A stretch of DNA of 49,596 bases from an uncultured Duganella sp. (GTDB lineage Bacteria; Pseudomonadota; Gammaproteobacteria; Burkholderiales; Burkholderiaceae), in assembly GCA_946482635.1 (NCBI GenBank), contig CAMLSG010000010.1, forward strand, positions 1-49,596. The letters are read 5' to 3'. The position numbers and the translations under genes were made by a program. A model generated the notes under the pieces. The model saw nothing but the letters and a program-made list of their open reading frames with translations. It searched no databases and was not told where the DNA came from. Below are positions 25,422-34,782 of this stretch, piece by piece (positions within the stretch are counted from its first letter, which is position 1; every line of letters begins with the position of its first letter).

Positions 25422-26906
25422 ATGTTGTCTGGAGTGAACTTGTGGCAAACTAATCCAATGCCTACTGCTGCGGGCCGCCGTCAACGTACCGGCCTTTTCC
25501 TCCATCCCGATCCCGCGCGACGCCAGGAATTCATGACGGCTTGCGCTGAGTCGTTCGATCGTTTGCTGACTGCGGACAGCATTGCCAGCGCACGCTATGC
25601 GATGGCGCACAACAAGATTTCCCTGCTCATCATCGACCTCGATGGCCCCGCGATGGCGGCCGGCAATGAGCTGGCTGCATTGGTGCGCAGCCGCGCCGGC
25701 GCGCCGGTCCTGGTGCTGTGCCCATTCACACGCTCCTCGACAATGGCTGAGTTGATGGCGCAAGGCCCGCTGACTTACCGTATCACGCCGATTGCGCCGG
25801 AAGAATTGCTGGAGGCGGTGACCGGGCTGTTGGCGCCCGCGGCCAATACCAAGGCGTCGGCGCAGCAGCACCTGCTGGACCTGGAAGCGGACTTGAACGA
25901 TTTGCTGGCCATCCAGCGCAGCTTGCAGCGTGCTCTTTACGGCTCGGAAGAAATCGAACGGATGGGGGCCCGCATCTGCAATGCACTGTGCAGTTATCCG
26001 GGTATCTGCCACGCATCCCTGCTGCAGGCGGTCGACGATGGCGCATTGCGGCTGGTGGCCCAGGACGGGCGAGTCGACCTCGATATCAAGGAAGTGCTGG
26101 GCGGACGTGATGAACTGCTTGAAGCGCCGGTGCGGCGCGGCGAGATGGTGCTGCTTGATGCGCCGTCCAAGGCGGGCGATCCGGAACTGACGGCAATGCT
26201 GGAAGAGCAGGGCGTGCACATGCTGCTGGCATTCCCGCTGCGCGGCGAGCCCGGCGGTCCCCTGTTGGGCGCGATCTGCATGTTGTTTGACCGGCCGCTG
26301 GTGATGAGCCGCGAGCATTTCAGCTGCTTCGGCTCGGCTGCACAATTGATCAGTTTTGGCATGGTGATGAGCGACCTGCGCCACCAGAATAACGCCCTGG
26401 GCCTGGAGATCACGCAAATCACGCCTTTCGACGGGCTGACCGGCGTGTCCAACCGGCGCCAGGGTGAACAGGTCCTGGACAGCGAAATCCGGCGCGCGCG
26501 CCGCTACAGCTTGCCGCTGGCGGTGATCGCTTTTGACCTGGACAGCTTCCGCACCATCAATGAACTGTACGGCTACACGACCGGCGACCGCGCCCTGGCG
26601 GTGCTGGCCGCCATGGTCCAGACCCGCTTGCGTAACTCCGACACGATGGCGCGCATGCGCGGCGAACAATTCATGATCATCGCCACGCATACGGTGGCGA
26701 TCGATGCCTACAAACTGGCCGAAGAACTGCGCGAAACCATTGCTGCTACCGAACTGCCGGGCGGGGATACCGTCACGGCCAGCTTCAGCGTAGCCCAGCT
26801 TGCGCCCGACGAAGGCGCCACCGAGCTGGTAACCCGGCTGGAGGCGGCACTGCACCGCGCCAAGCGGGCGGGACGCAACTGCGTCGAACTGGCCATGGCA
26901 CGCTAA
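25422..26906 (+). CDS. GAF-GGDEF-type protein with degenerate diguanylate cyclase site
   Basis: About 494 residues. The N-terminal receiver-like region (about 25-135, with LLIIDLDGPAM and a C-terminal LTYRITPIAPEELLEAV) shows no full set of phosphorylation residues. A GAF-like domain (about 165-325) and a GGDEF domain (about 330-494) follow. The signature is RGEQF (413-417) instead of GGDEF/GGEEF, and the conserved GH before TGD is GY, so cyclase activity is doubtful. It may act as a sensor or binding protein. The start is uncertain: ATG 25422, TTG 25440 (best ribosome-site spacing) or ATG 25458. Confidence 0.8.
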   Translation: MLSGVNLWQTNPMPTAAGRRQRTGLFLHPDPARRQEFMTACAESFDRLLTADSIASARYAMAHNKISLLIIDLDGPAMAAGNELAALVRSRAGAPVLVLCPFTRSSTMAELMAQGPLTYRITPIAPEELLEAVTGLLAPAANTKASAQQHLLDLEADLNDLLAIQRSLQRALYGSEEIERMGARICNALCSYPGICHASLLQAVDDGALRLVAQDGRVDLDIKEVLGGRDELLEAPVRRGEMVLLDAPSKAGDPELTAMLEEQGVHMLLAFPLRGEPGGPLLGAICMLFDRPLVMSREHFSCFGSAAQLISFGMVMSDLRHQNNALGLEITQITPFDGLTGVSNRRQGEQVLDSEIRRARRYSLPLAVIAFDLDSFRTINELYGYTTGDRALAVLAAMVQTRLRNSDTMARMRGEQFMIIATHTVAIDAYKLAEELRETIAATELPGGDTVTASFSVAQLAPDEGATELVTRLEAALHRAKRAGRNCVELAMAR

Positions 26907-26908
26907 AA

Positions 26909-26939
26909 AGGCGGCGGCTCACCCTCGCAAGCCGCCGCA
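26909..26939. terminator. GC-rich hairpin downstream of the GGDEF gene
   Basis: GCGGCGGCT (about 26911-26919) pairs with AGCCGCCGC (26930-26938). The T run lies on the minus-strand side (AAAAAGG at 26905-26911 on the plus strand), so as an intrinsic terminator it would suit minus-strand transcription better than the plus-strand gene. Confidence 0.4.
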
Positions 26940-26953
26940 AAGCACGATAGATA

Positions 26954-26987
26954 GATGATGTTCGTCATCCACGTGTGATATATTACA
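26954..26987. promoter_or_regulatory. Two dyads upstream of the TetR gene (probable operator region)
   Basis: GATGA (26954-26958) and TCATC (26965-26969) form one inverted repeat. TGTGATATATTACA (26974-26987) is a 14-bp palindrome with one mismatched pair. They lie 31-64 bases before the TetR start in an AT-rich stretch and are good candidates for autoregulatory TetR sites. Confidence 0.45.
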
Positions 26988-27017
26988 TCCATAATAAAAG
27001 TAATCAAGGAGAGGATC

Positions 27018-27587
27018 ATGCGTGTAAGCAGGGAACAAGCGGCGCTGAACCGTGAACGCATTGTTGAAACGGCATCCCGGCTATTCCGGGAAAAGGGCTA
27101 TGACGGCATCGGCGTGGCCGACCTGATGAAAAGCGCCGGCCTGACGCACGGCGGCTTTTACGGCCACTTCGCCTCCAAGGAAGACTTGCTGGCCGAAGCG
27201 TTCGGCAAGGCGATGGAGAATTCCGCCAAACGCTGGCGCGAACTGCTGGCCGAAGAACCGGCCAATCCGCGTGCGGCACTGGCCCATATGTACCTGACTC
27301 CCAAGCACCGTGACAACCCGGGCAAGGGTTGCGCCCTGGCTTCGCTCGGCCCCGACGTTTCGCGCGTCGGCCCGGAAGTGCGGCATGCGATGGACGAGAG
27401 CTTCAAGGCGCAGCTCGACGCGCTGGCGCAGGCGCTGCCTGGCGCGCCGGCGCAGGCACGGCAGGATGCCATTGCCACGTACGCGGCAATGGTCGGCGGC
27501 CTGGTGCTGGCCCGTTCGGTCGCGGATAAAAAACAGTCCGACGAAATCCTGGCTGCCGTGCTGTCTTCGCTGGAACAGGATCGCTGA
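27018..27587 (+). CDS. TetR-family transcriptional regulator
   Basis: 189 residues. The N-terminal HTH domain (about 8-55) has IVETASRLFREKGYDGIGVA and the recognition helix LTHGGFYGHFASKEDLL. A C-terminal ligand/dimer domain follows. It is closest in style to the TetR_C-type regulators near aromatic or nitro-compound genes; the ligand is unknown. AAGGAGAGG precedes the ATG. Its stop TGA overlaps the SulP transporter start by one base, so it is co-transcribed with the transporter it most likely represses. Confidence 0.9.
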   Translation: MRVSREQAALNRERIVETASRLFREKGYDGIGVADLMKSAGLTHGGFYGHFASKEDLLAEAFGKAMENSAKRWRELLAEEPANPRAALAHMYLTPKHRDNPGKGCALASLGPDVSRVGPEVRHAMDESFKAQLDALAQALPGAPAQARQDAIATYAAMVGGLVLARSVADKKQSDEILAAVLSSLEQDR

Positions 27588-29215
27588 TGCTGGCTTGGCT
27601 GCGAAACTACCGGCGCGCAATGCTGCCGGGGGATATCAGTGCGGGCATCGTGGTAGCGATGATGATGATCCCGCAAGGCATGGCGTATGCGCTGGTGGCC
27701 GGGTTGCCGCCGGTGACCGGCATTTATGCCAGCATCCTGCCGCCTGTCGTTTACGCGCTGTTCGGCACCAGCATGACGCAATCGGTGGGGCCGATGGCGA
27801 TCGTGTCGCTGATGACGGCGGCCATTATCGGCCCGATGGCGGCTGCCGGCTCCGGCCTGTATTCGGTACTGGCCGCGCAACTGGCGCTGGTGGCGGGGGC
27901 GGTGCTGCTGCTGTGCGGCCTACTGCGGCTTGGTTTCCTTGCCAATTTCTTCTCGCGTCCCGTCATGAGCGGCTTCACCGTCGGTTCCGCGCTGTTGATC
28001 GCCTGGGGCCAGCTCAAGCCTTTGCTGGGCGCCGAACTGCCGCACTGGCACGGACCGAGCGCTGCACTGGGCCTGAGCTCAGTCCTGCTGCTGGTGCTGT
28101 CGCGCAGCCACCTGGCGCGTTTGCTGCGTGCCTTCGGCATGAAAGCGGCGGCTGCCGATATGGCGACACGCCTGGCGCCGATGCTGGTGGTCATGCTTGG
28201 GCTGGTCCTGGTGCAGGTGCTGGGGCTGGAAGCAATGGGCGTGAAAACGACGGGTAAGGTGCCAAGCGGCCTGCCGCAACTGAACCTGGCCATGTCGCCG
28301 GCGCATTGGCAGCCGCTGCTGCAACCCGGCTTGCTGGTTGGCTTCGTGATCTTCATCATGAGCATGTCGGCAGCGCAGTCGCTGGCCTTGAAGCGCAATG
28401 AGAAACTGGTCAGCAACCATGAATTGATCGGCCTGGGCGCGGCCAATGTGGCCAGTATGGTGTCGGGAGCATTCCCGGTAACCGGCAGCATGTCGCGTTC
28501 GGCGGTGAATTTTGCGGCGGGTGCGCAGACGCCGCTGGCCAGCATCTTCACGGCCGCCTTGCTGGCCCTGGCGCTGGTGGCGCCAACCGGTTGGCTGGCA
28601 CTCTTGCCGATGCCAGTGCTGGCAGCGACCATCATAGTCGCGGTGCTGGGCATGCTGGAACTGGGCACGCTGCGCACTGCGTGGCGCTACGACCGCGGCG
28701 ATGCCCTGGCGTGGTTTGCCAGTGCGGCGGGCGTGGTGGCGCTGGGCGTGGAAGCGGGCGTGCTGGTGGGCGTGGCGCTGTCGATGGGCACCCTGATCTG
28801 GCGCGCCAGCCGGCCGCATATTGCGGTACTGGGCCGCATCGCGGGCAGCGAGCATTTCCGCAATATCGAACGCTATCCGGCCGAGACCAGGCCGGAACTG
28901 CTGGCGCTGCGCATCGATGCCAACCTGTTCTTCGGTAACGTGGAAGCGGTGCAGGAGCGCATCGAGGATGAATTGCGCAGCCACCCGGCAGCGCGCCACC
29001 TGGTGCTGGTGATGACGGCGGTCAGCTCGATCGATACGTCGGCACTGTTTGCGCTGTCGGAGTTGAACCTGAGCCTGGCGCGGCGCGGCATCGGCTTCCA
29101 CCTGGCCGAGGTCAAGGGGCCGGTGATGGACCGCCTGCGCCAGTCGGACTTGCTGCAAACGCTGAACGGCGAAGTTTTCCTCAGCATCGACATCGCCGAC
29201 AAAAAGTTGCAGTAG
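27587..29215 (+). CDS. SulP-family anion transporter with STAS domain
   Basis: 542 residues. About 10-14 membrane helices (SulP core, about 10-415) include the family motif MMIPQGMAYALVAGLPPVTG and the segment GAFPVTGSMSRSAVNFAAGA. A cytoplasmic STAS domain (about 430-540) with VMTAVSSIDTSALFALSELN follows. Family members move sulfate, bicarbonate or dicarboxylates; the substrate here is not decided by sequence. It is translationally coupled to an upstream TetR regulator, which is not a usual setting for sulfate uptake. Confidence 0.92.
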   Translation: MLAWLRNYRRAMLPGDISAGIVVAMMMIPQGMAYALVAGLPPVTGIYASILPPVVYALFGTSMTQSVGPMAIVSLMTAAIIGPMAAAGSGLYSVLAAQLALVAGAVLLLCGLLRLGFLANFFSRPVMSGFTVGSALLIAWGQLKPLLGAELPHWHGPSAALGLSSVLLLVLSRSHLARLLRAFGMKAAAADMATRLAPMLVVMLGLVLVQVLGLEAMGVKTTGKVPSGLPQLNLAMSPAHWQPLLQPGLLVGFVIFIMSMSAAQSLALKRNEKLVSNHELIGLGAANVASMVSGAFPVTGSMSRSAVNFAAGAQTPLASIFTAALLALALVAPTGWLALLPMPVLAATIIVAVLGMLELGTLRTAWRYDRGDALAWFASAAGVVALGVEAGVLVGVALSMGTLIWRASRPHIAVLGRIAGSEHFRNIERYPAETRPELLALRIDANLFFGNVEAVQERIEDELRSHPAARHLVLVMTAVSSIDTSALFALSELNLSLARRGIGFHLAEVKGPVMDRLRQSDLLQTLNGEVFLSIDIADKKLQ

Positions 29216-29243
29216 CCGTTGGATTGGGTATTATCGCTGCAAC

Positions 29244-30368
29244 ATGGGCGGCATATCCTTCAAACGACTTTGGGCAGGCTTGCTATTCGCCGCGTGGGCG
29301 CTGGCCGCACACGGCGCAGGCGCCCCGGGCATCGCGGGCGCCCACGTCCTGTTGCTCAATTCATACAGCCCAGGCCGGCCGGGGATCGACCGGGTCAACG
29401 ACGCATTCATCCAGCGCCTGCGTGAAAGCGGCATCCCGCTCGAACATATCCATGTCGAATTCCTCAACCAGGAGCAGCCTAACGCCGAAATGGTGGCGGC
29501 GGCGCGGCGCGCCTTGCTGCTGGCGCAGTATGGAGGCGGGCGCATCGACATGCTGGTGGCGCTGCAGCAGCCGGCGCTGAACTTTACCTTGCGTGAGCTG
29601 GCAGAACTCGCGCCAGGAGCCCCGCTTTTAACCGACAGCGAGCCGTCGACCGTGCAAATGGCAGCCAACAGCCGTCCTGTCTTCCTTTACACCATCGTCC
29701 CCGACCTCGGCGCCACCGTCAAAGAAGTGATGGCGCTGTTGCCGCGCACCCGGCGCGTCGTGATACCGGGCGGCGTCAGTGAAGCCGACCGCGCCTTCCA
29801 GCGCCAAGCGGAAGTCGACCTGGCGCCGTGGCTGCGCAGCCTGCAGGTCGAATTCCTTCAGAACATGAGCTGGGCCGAGCAGATCCGCTACATCGGCAAC
29901 CTGACGCCGGATACCGTGGTGGTAACGGGTATGTTCAACCGCGACCGCGACGGCTATTCGCTGCCCACCATCGATGCCGCGCGCGATACGATGCGCGCGG
30001 CTAACGTGCCGGTGTTCGCCTTGTTCGACAGCGTGGTGGGCGAGGGCTCCGTGGGCGGTGCGGTACGCAACCTGCGCCAGTCCGGCCGCGAACTGGCGGA
30101 CCACGCGCTTGCCGTGATTGACGGGCGCCTGGCAGCCAGGGACGCACTGACCAGGGTGCCGGTCGGTCAGGTGCAAAGCCTGTACGACTGGCGCCAGCTC
30201 GAACGCTGGAACATCGATCCCGCGCCGATTGGCGGCGCGACCATCCTGTTCAAGCCGCCATCGTTGTGGCAAGCCTATCGCGGCGCGGTGCTGGGCGCGG
30301 GCAGCGTGATCGTGCTGCTGGCCGGGCTGCTGGCGGCGATGCTGCTGCGGCGGCGCCGCTTCGGTTGA
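29244..30368 (+). CDS. Membrane-anchored ABC-type substrate-binding-like protein (sensor-like, no cytoplasmic output)
   Basis: The 374-residue protein has a signal sequence (about 1-25) and a periplasmic two-lobed domain of the ABC_sub_bind type (about 30-335), with HVLLLNSYSPGRPG at its start. A C-terminal membrane helix (about 345-368) ends in RRRRFG. This domain followed by a helix is the sensor module of many histidine kinases and GGDEF proteins. Here the protein stops right after the helix, and no kinase remnant is visible downstream. It could be a truncated sensor or a free-standing membrane receptor. No ABC permease or ATPase is nearby. Confidence 0.78.
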   Translation: MGGISFKRLWAGLLFAAWALAAHGAGAPGIAGAHVLLLNSYSPGRPGIDRVNDAFIQRLRESGIPLEHIHVEFLNQEQPNAEMVAAARRALLLAQYGGGRIDMLVALQQPALNFTLRELAELAPGAPLLTDSEPSTVQMAANSRPVFLYTIVPDLGATVKEVMALLPRTRRVVIPGGVSEADRAFQRQAEVDLAPWLRSLQVEFLQNMSWAEQIRYIGNLTPDTVVVTGMFNRDRDGYSLPTIDAARDTMRAANVPVFALFDSVVGEGSVGGAVRNLRQSGRELADHALAVIDGRLAARDALTRVPVGQVQSLYDWRQLERWNIDPAPIGGATILFKPPSLWQAYRGAVLGAGSVIVLLAGLLAAMLLRRRRFG

Positions 30369-30479
30369 TTCCGCGCGCTGCCTGATACGTTCCGGCACAA
30401 TCCCGCCATTGACGCCGCCGGGCCTTTGGCCGTAAGGTACACTCCCGGAACCGTTACCAACCTGAGCTTCGGGAGCACC

Positions 30480-32228
30480 ATGAAACAGATTGTCGCAGCA
30501 CTCGCCATCGCAGCAGCCTTCAGTTCTCCATCCTTCGCAGCAGCCAAACCCGGTAGTGCCGACGCCCGTTTCACCGCGATCCACAAGGCGGAGTGGAAGT
30601 GGCGCCTTCAGCAAAGGCTGGAAGACGATGAGGACGATGTGCGCGGCGTCGAGAGCAAGCTGCCGAACGTCAGCCTGGCGGTGCAGCTGGAGCGCCAGAA
30701 GAAGTGGGAGGAAACGCTGCGCCAACTCGAAAGCATCAAGCCCGAACAGCTTTCGAACAAGGAGCGCATCAACTACCAGGTGTACCGCGCGCAGGTCGCG
30801 GCGCTGCTGGACAACCAGCGCTTCCGCGAATACGAAAAGCCGCTGAACGCAGACTCATCGTTCTGGGGCAACCTGGCCGGAGAGGCGCGCAAGTCCTTCC
30901 GCACTGCCGAAGACTACCGCAATTACGTGGCACAGCTGAACGACGTGCCGCGTTACTTCAGCGAAGAGATCGCCAATATGCGCGCCGGCCTGGCGCGCGG
31001 CTTCACGCCGCCGAAGATCACGCTGGAGGGCCGCGACAAGTCGATTACCTCGGTCACCGAAGCGAAGCCGGAAGACGTGGTGTTCTTCAAGCCATTCAAG
31101 GAAATGCCGAACGTGATTCCAGCTGCCGAACAGCAAGCGCTGAAGGCGCAAGGCTTGCAGGCGATCCGCGAAAAAGTCATCCCGGCCCACGCCGCGCTGC
31201 TGAAATTCATGCGCGAGGAATACGTCCCGAAAGCCAAGGAGTCCCTGGCAGCCGAGAGCTACCCTGACGGCAAGGCGTACTACCAGTCCAAGATTGTCGA
31301 ATTCACGACCACCAACCTGACGGCCGACCAGATCCACCAGATCGGCCTGGCTGAAATGGCGAAGATCCGCGCCGAAATGCAGGAGGTGATGAAGCAGGTT
31401 GGCTTCAAGGGCGACCTGCCGGCCTTCCTGCAGTTCCTGCGCACCGATCCGCAGTTCTACGCCAAGACGCCGGAAGAACTGCTGATGCGCGCAGCCTGGA
31501 TCGCCAAGAAGTTCGATGGCAAGGTGGCGGATTATTTCGGCCGCCTGCCGCGCAGCCGCTTCGCCATCATCCCGGTAGCGCCGGAGATCGCGCCGTTCTA
31601 CACCTCGGGCCGCGGCGGCCCGGGTGGCTACTGGGTCAACACCTACAACCTGCCGGCGCGCCCGCTGTATTCGCTGCCCGCGCTGACGCTGCATGAATCG
31701 GCGCCGGGCCACGCTTTCCAGATGCCGATCGCGCTGGAACAGAAGGGCCGCCCGCCATTCCGCAACGCCTACATTTCCGCCTACGGCGAAGGCTGGGCGC
31801 TGTATTCCGAGCGCCTGGGCACCGAGATGGGCATCTACGAAACCCCGTATGAAGTGTTCGGCATGCTGAGCTACCAGGCCTGGCGAGCGTCGCGCCTGGT
31901 GGTGGACACCGGGATTCACGCCAAAGGCTGGACCCGTGAACAGGCGCAGCAATACCTGATGGAGAACACGGCGCTGTCCTCGCACGAAGTCATGACCGAG
32001 GTGGACCGCTATATTTCCTGGCCGGGCCAGGCGCTGTCTTACTATCTCGGCGAGATGGCGATCTTCGAAGCGCGCAAGAAGGCGGAGCAGGCCCTGGGCA
32101 GCAAGTTCGATATCCGCGCCTTCCACGACACCATCCTGGAACTGGGTTCGGTGCCGCTGCCGGTGCTGCAGGCGCGCATCGATGAATTCATTGCCAGCGG
32201 CGGCAAGAGCCCATATCCGAAGGAATAA
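30480..32228 (+). CDS. DUF885 family exported metallopeptidase-like protein
   Basis: The 582-residue protein has a signal peptide (MKQIVAALAIAAAFSSPSFA). The DUF885 region covers most of the rest. It contains the metallopeptidase-like LHESAPGHAFQ, where His-Glu and a later His can bind zinc, and YGEGWALYSERLG. The family is M3/M32-like and thought to be dipeptidyl-carboxypeptidase-like; the actual substrate is unknown. The start at 30480 follows GGGAG and makes a normal signal peptide, whereas an upstream in-frame ATG at 30426 does not. It appears monocistronic; a small hairpin (GCACC/GGTGC at 32231-32245) follows. Confidence 0.88.
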   Translation: MKQIVAALAIAAAFSSPSFAAAKPGSADARFTAIHKAEWKWRLQQRLEDDEDDVRGVESKLPNVSLAVQLERQKKWEETLRQLESIKPEQLSNKERINYQVYRAQVAALLDNQRFREYEKPLNADSSFWGNLAGEARKSFRTAEDYRNYVAQLNDVPRYFSEEIANMRAGLARGFTPPKITLEGRDKSITSVTEAKPEDVVFFKPFKEMPNVIPAAEQQALKAQGLQAIREKVIPAHAALLKFMREEYVPKAKESLAAESYPDGKAYYQSKIVEFTTTNLTADQIHQIGLAEMAKIRAEMQEVMKQVGFKGDLPAFLQFLRTDPQFYAKTPEELLMRAAWIAKKFDGKVADYFGRLPRSRFAIIPVAPEIAPFYTSGRGGPGGYWVNTYNLPARPLYSLPALTLHESAPGHAFQMPIALEQKGRPPFRNAYISAYGEGWALYSERLGTEMGIYETPYEVFGMLSYQAWRASRLVVDTGIHAKGWTREQAQQYLMENTALSSHEVMTEVDRYISWPGQALSYYLGEMAIFEARKKAEQALGSKFDIRAFHDTILELGSVPLPVLQARIDEFIASGGKSPYPKE

Positions 32229-32321
32229 TCGCACCTGCGTGGTGCATTGCTTTATGCTGGTGCAAAAAAAGTGAGAGAATCACTTGAAAATACTGGCATG
32301 AGTCTTGCAGATATAGGTCAC

Positions 32322-32570
32322 ATGACTGATCGCACTACGCTTACCGTAACAAACCAGGGGAACCGTCCTATCCAGGTCGGCTCCCATTTCCACTTTTTCG
32401 AAGTCGATTCGGCGCTGCAGTTCGAGCGCTGGAAAGCTTATGGCATGCGGCTCGATATCGCGCCGGGAACGGCGCTGCGCTTCGAGCCGGGCAAGGCGCA
32501 GACCATCACGCTGGTGCGCCTTGAGGGGGATGCGGAAGTCGCCGGCTTCAGCGCTGGCGCAAGACGATAG
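32322..32570 (+). CDS. Orphan urease beta-subunit-like protein
   Basis: Residues [37 protein letters not shown] and the [10 protein letters not shown] segment match the core of the urease beta subunit (UreB) closely. The protein is about 82 residues, somewhat shorter than UreB. No ureA, ureC or accessory gene is present in the window. The UreB-like part begins right at the ATG at 32322. In-frame starts at 32298 and 32247 exist, but the extra sequence is AT-rich and unlike the family. It overlaps the convergent acyltransferase by 23 bases. It may be a relic or a reused small beta-domain protein. Confidence 0.78.
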   Translation: MTDRTTLTVTNQGNRPIQVGSHFHFFEVDSALQFERWKAYGMRLDIAPGTALRFEPGKAQTITLVRLEGDAEVAGFSAGARR

Positions 32571-33150
32571 GCGCCATCAGCTCGGGATGCTTGCCGAGGT
32601 GGCCATCGAAACCGGCGCGAATGGCCGCCATATCCTTTTCCTCATCGCCGGTCAGCCAGATATGCTCGGTCAAGCCCAGGGTCTTGTTCGGGTAATCGAT
32701 ATACACCAGCACCAGCGGCACCCTGGCGGCCATCGCCAGCTGATAGAAGCCGCTCTTCCAGTAAGGCTTGTAGCCGCGCGTGCCTTCCGGCGTGATGCCG
32801 ACCCAGTACCAGTCTTCCTTCATCATCGCATCGGCCTGGGCCTGGATCAGGCCTTGCGGCGCGCTGCGGTCGACCGGGGCGCCGCCGAGGTAGTAGAACC
32901 AGCGGCCCAGCAGCGGGATCTTGAACAGGCTGTCCTTGGCCAGCCAGCGGAACGGCAGGTCCAGCGTCCATTTGCCGAGCACGCCGATGATGAAGTCCCA
33001 GTTCGAGGTGTGCGGGTAGACCACGGCAATGCCGCGCGGCCCTGGCAGCGGCCTGAACTTCATCTGCCATCCGAATGCATGCAACAGCCGTAAGGCGACG
33101 CGCTGCTTTAGTGTTGGCAGTTTGTCCGCCTCTAGCTTATATTGATCCAT
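32548..33150 (-). CDS. Lysophospholipid/glycerophosphate acyltransferase family protein (PlsC-like)
   Basis: The 200-residue protein has the acyltransferase block [12 protein letters not shown] (H-x4-D form), a GGAPVDRS block and the TPEGTR block near residue 120. It should transfer an acyl group to a lipid or lysophospholipid at the inner membrane; the acceptor is not known. GGGGAAGG lies just before the ATG at 33150. It is shorter than classical PlsC and fits the compact family often found as orphan genes. It overlaps the urease-beta-like gene end and is divergent from the sigma-54 activator. Confidence 0.87.
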   Translation of the reverse strand: MDQYKLEADKLPTLKQRVALRLLHAFGWQMKFRPLPGPRGIAVVYPHTSNWDFIIGVLGKWTLDLPFRWLAKDSLFKIPLLGRWFYYLGGAPVDRSAPQGLIQAQADAMMKEDWYWVGITPEGTRGYKPYWKSGFYQLAMAARVPLVLVYIDYPNKTLGLTEHIWLTGDEEKDMAAIRAGFDGHLGKHPELMAPIVLRQR

Positions 33151-33259
33151 GCCTTCCCCATTGTTTTATTTGCACCATTAAATGTTTGTAACTTCTGGTG
33201 CTGAAAAATTGTGCGGCGGTATTCTATCCCGCCGGTCCTCGGGGCAGCAAGGTGAAATT

Positions 33260-34603
33260 ATGACAAGGCAAGTGTTGTGCGTCGCCGCTACAACGGCTGC
33301 GCTGCCGGCGGCGTTGCTTGCCGCCGACCAAACCTTCGACGTCTGCCATGTGTGCGGCTTGGCCCAGGCAGCGGCGGCCTTGCGCGAACAGCACTTCCCG
33401 GTTGGCTTGCTGGTGCTGGACGACTGGACCGGCCCGCTCACCGAACTCGACCATTTCTTGCGTCGCCACAGCCGCCCGCGCTGGGTAGCGGTGTTCCTGC
33501 CCCAGGCATTGGAGCAGGCGGCCTTCCGGCAACTGATACACGACCACTGTGTCGACTTCCACACCTGGCCGCTGGACGCCGGGCGCCTCAGCCATACACT
33601 GGGACACGCGCTCGGCCTGGCCGCGCTGTCCGAGCTCGGCCATTTGCCGGAAGCGTGCCAGTCCATGCGCCTGACCGGTACCAGCACAGCCATTACGCTG
33701 CTGCGCCAGCAGATACTGAAAGTGGCCGGGGCCGATGCTCCGGTGCTGATCTGGGGCGAAAGCGGTACCGGCAAGGAGCTTGTGGCGCGCGCGATACATG
33801 AGCACTCAGGGCGGCGCGACGGGCCATTCGTGCCCATCAATTGCGGCGCGATCCCGGCCTCGCTGGTGCAATCGGAATTGTTCGGTTACGAGAAGGGCGC
33901 CTTTACCGGCGCTGGTCCCGGCAAATGCGGCTTGATCGAATCGGCCAGCGGCGGCTCGATCTTCCTTGATGAGATCGGCGATTTGCCGCTCGAGCTGCAG
34001 GCCAACCTGCTGCGTTTCCTGCAGGAGAAAACCATTTACCGGGTAGGCGGGACGCGCAGCGTGCCGGTCGATGCGCGCGTGATCGCTGCTTCGCACGTCA
34101 AGCTGGGAGATGCGGTGGAACGCGGACTGTTCCGGGAAGACTTGTTCTACCGGCTCAATGTCCTGACCTTGCAGGTTCCGGCCTTGCGCGAGCGGCGCGA
34201 CGACGTGGTGCCACTCGCGCAGGAGGTTTTCCATAGTTATGCCACCGAGCGTGCGCGTCGGGTGCGCGGCTTCAGCAACGGTGCATTGCGTGCGCTGCGC
34301 GCACATGACTGGCCGGGCAATGTGCGCGAACTATTGAATCGCGTGCGGCGTGCAGCCGTGATGGCCGATGGCGCGCTGATCCAGCCGCACGACCTTGAAC
34401 TCGAGGGCATCGACAGCAGCGTTGCCACCGAAGACCTTGATACCGCGCGCGCCAGCGCCGAACGATTGGCCCTGCAGGGCCGCATTGATGCTGGACACAG
34501 CATTACTTCGGTGGCGCGAGAACTCGGTGTATCGCGCATGACGCTCTACCGCCTGATGGCGAAACACGGCATCCAGCGCCCATCGCGCCGCAGCGAAGAC
34601 TGA
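33260..34603 (+). CDS. VpsR-like sigma-54-dependent activator (bEBP)
   Basis: 447 residues. The N-terminal atypical receiver-like domain (about 1-125, LLVLDDW at 51-57) resembles that of VpsR. The AAA+ domain (about 138-375) has Walker A GESGTGKE (166-173), the sigma-54 contact loop GAFTGA (213-218) and Walker [12 protein letters not shown] (231-241). The C-terminal Fis-type HTH is [20 protein letters not shown]. VpsR-type proteins often respond to c-di-GMP and drive matrix genes. A -24/-12 promoter lies 180 bases downstream, so the operon at 34859 is the likely target. AAGGTGA precedes the ATG; an upstream ATG at 33182 is less likely. Confidence 0.92.
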   Translation: MTRQVLCVAATTAALPAALLAADQTFDVCHVCGLAQAAAALREQHFPVGLLVLDDWTGPLTELDHFLRRHSRPRWVAVFLPQALEQAAFRQLIHDHCVDFHTWPLDAGRLSHTLGHALGLAALSELGHLPEACQSMRLTGTSTAITLLRQQILKVAGADAPVLIWGESGTGKELVARAIHEHSGRRDGPFVPINCGAIPASLVQSELFGYEKGAFTGAGPGKCGLIESASGGSIFLDEIGDLPLELQANLLRFLQEKTIYRVGGTRSVPVDARVIAASHVKLGDAVERGLFREDLFYRLNVLTLQVPALRERRDDVVPLAQEVFHSYATERARRVRGFSNGALRALRAHDWPGNVRELLNRVRRAAVMADGALIQPHDLELEGIDSSVATEDLDTARASAERLALQGRIDAGHSITSVARELGVSRMTLYRLMAKHGIQRPSRRSED

Positions 34604-34689
34604 GCTTTCGAACGGCCGCGTAACACCATTGTGACATTGCGATGAAAGCCTTGTCTCCTATGACAGTAGGCAGAGGGCGGGTACAAGCG

Positions 34690-34707
34690 TGTCACAGTTG
34701 CGTGACA
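34690..34707. promoter_or_regulatory. Probable upstream activating site (perfect 6+6 dyad)
   Basis: TGTCAC (34690-34695) and GTGACA (34702-34707) are exact inverted repeats with a six-base spacer. They lie about 76 bases upstream of the -24 element, the usual place for a bEBP enhancer. Related half-sites GTGACA (34631-34636) and TGTC/GACA (34652-34665) lie further upstream. Binding by the 33260 activator is inferred. Confidence 0.5.
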
Positions 34708-34782
34708 AAGCAACCTGCTGGATGCATGCCACTTGCTGCGTTGCCGCATCAAAGTCGAGCAATTTCAACAGCTTAGTGCAGG

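Noticed and set aside
32231..32275. Terminator between the DUF885 gene and the urease-beta-like gene
   Set aside because: The GCACC/GGTGC stem is only 5 bp and is followed by a short, interrupted T stretch. It is noted in the gene entry but is too weak to list.
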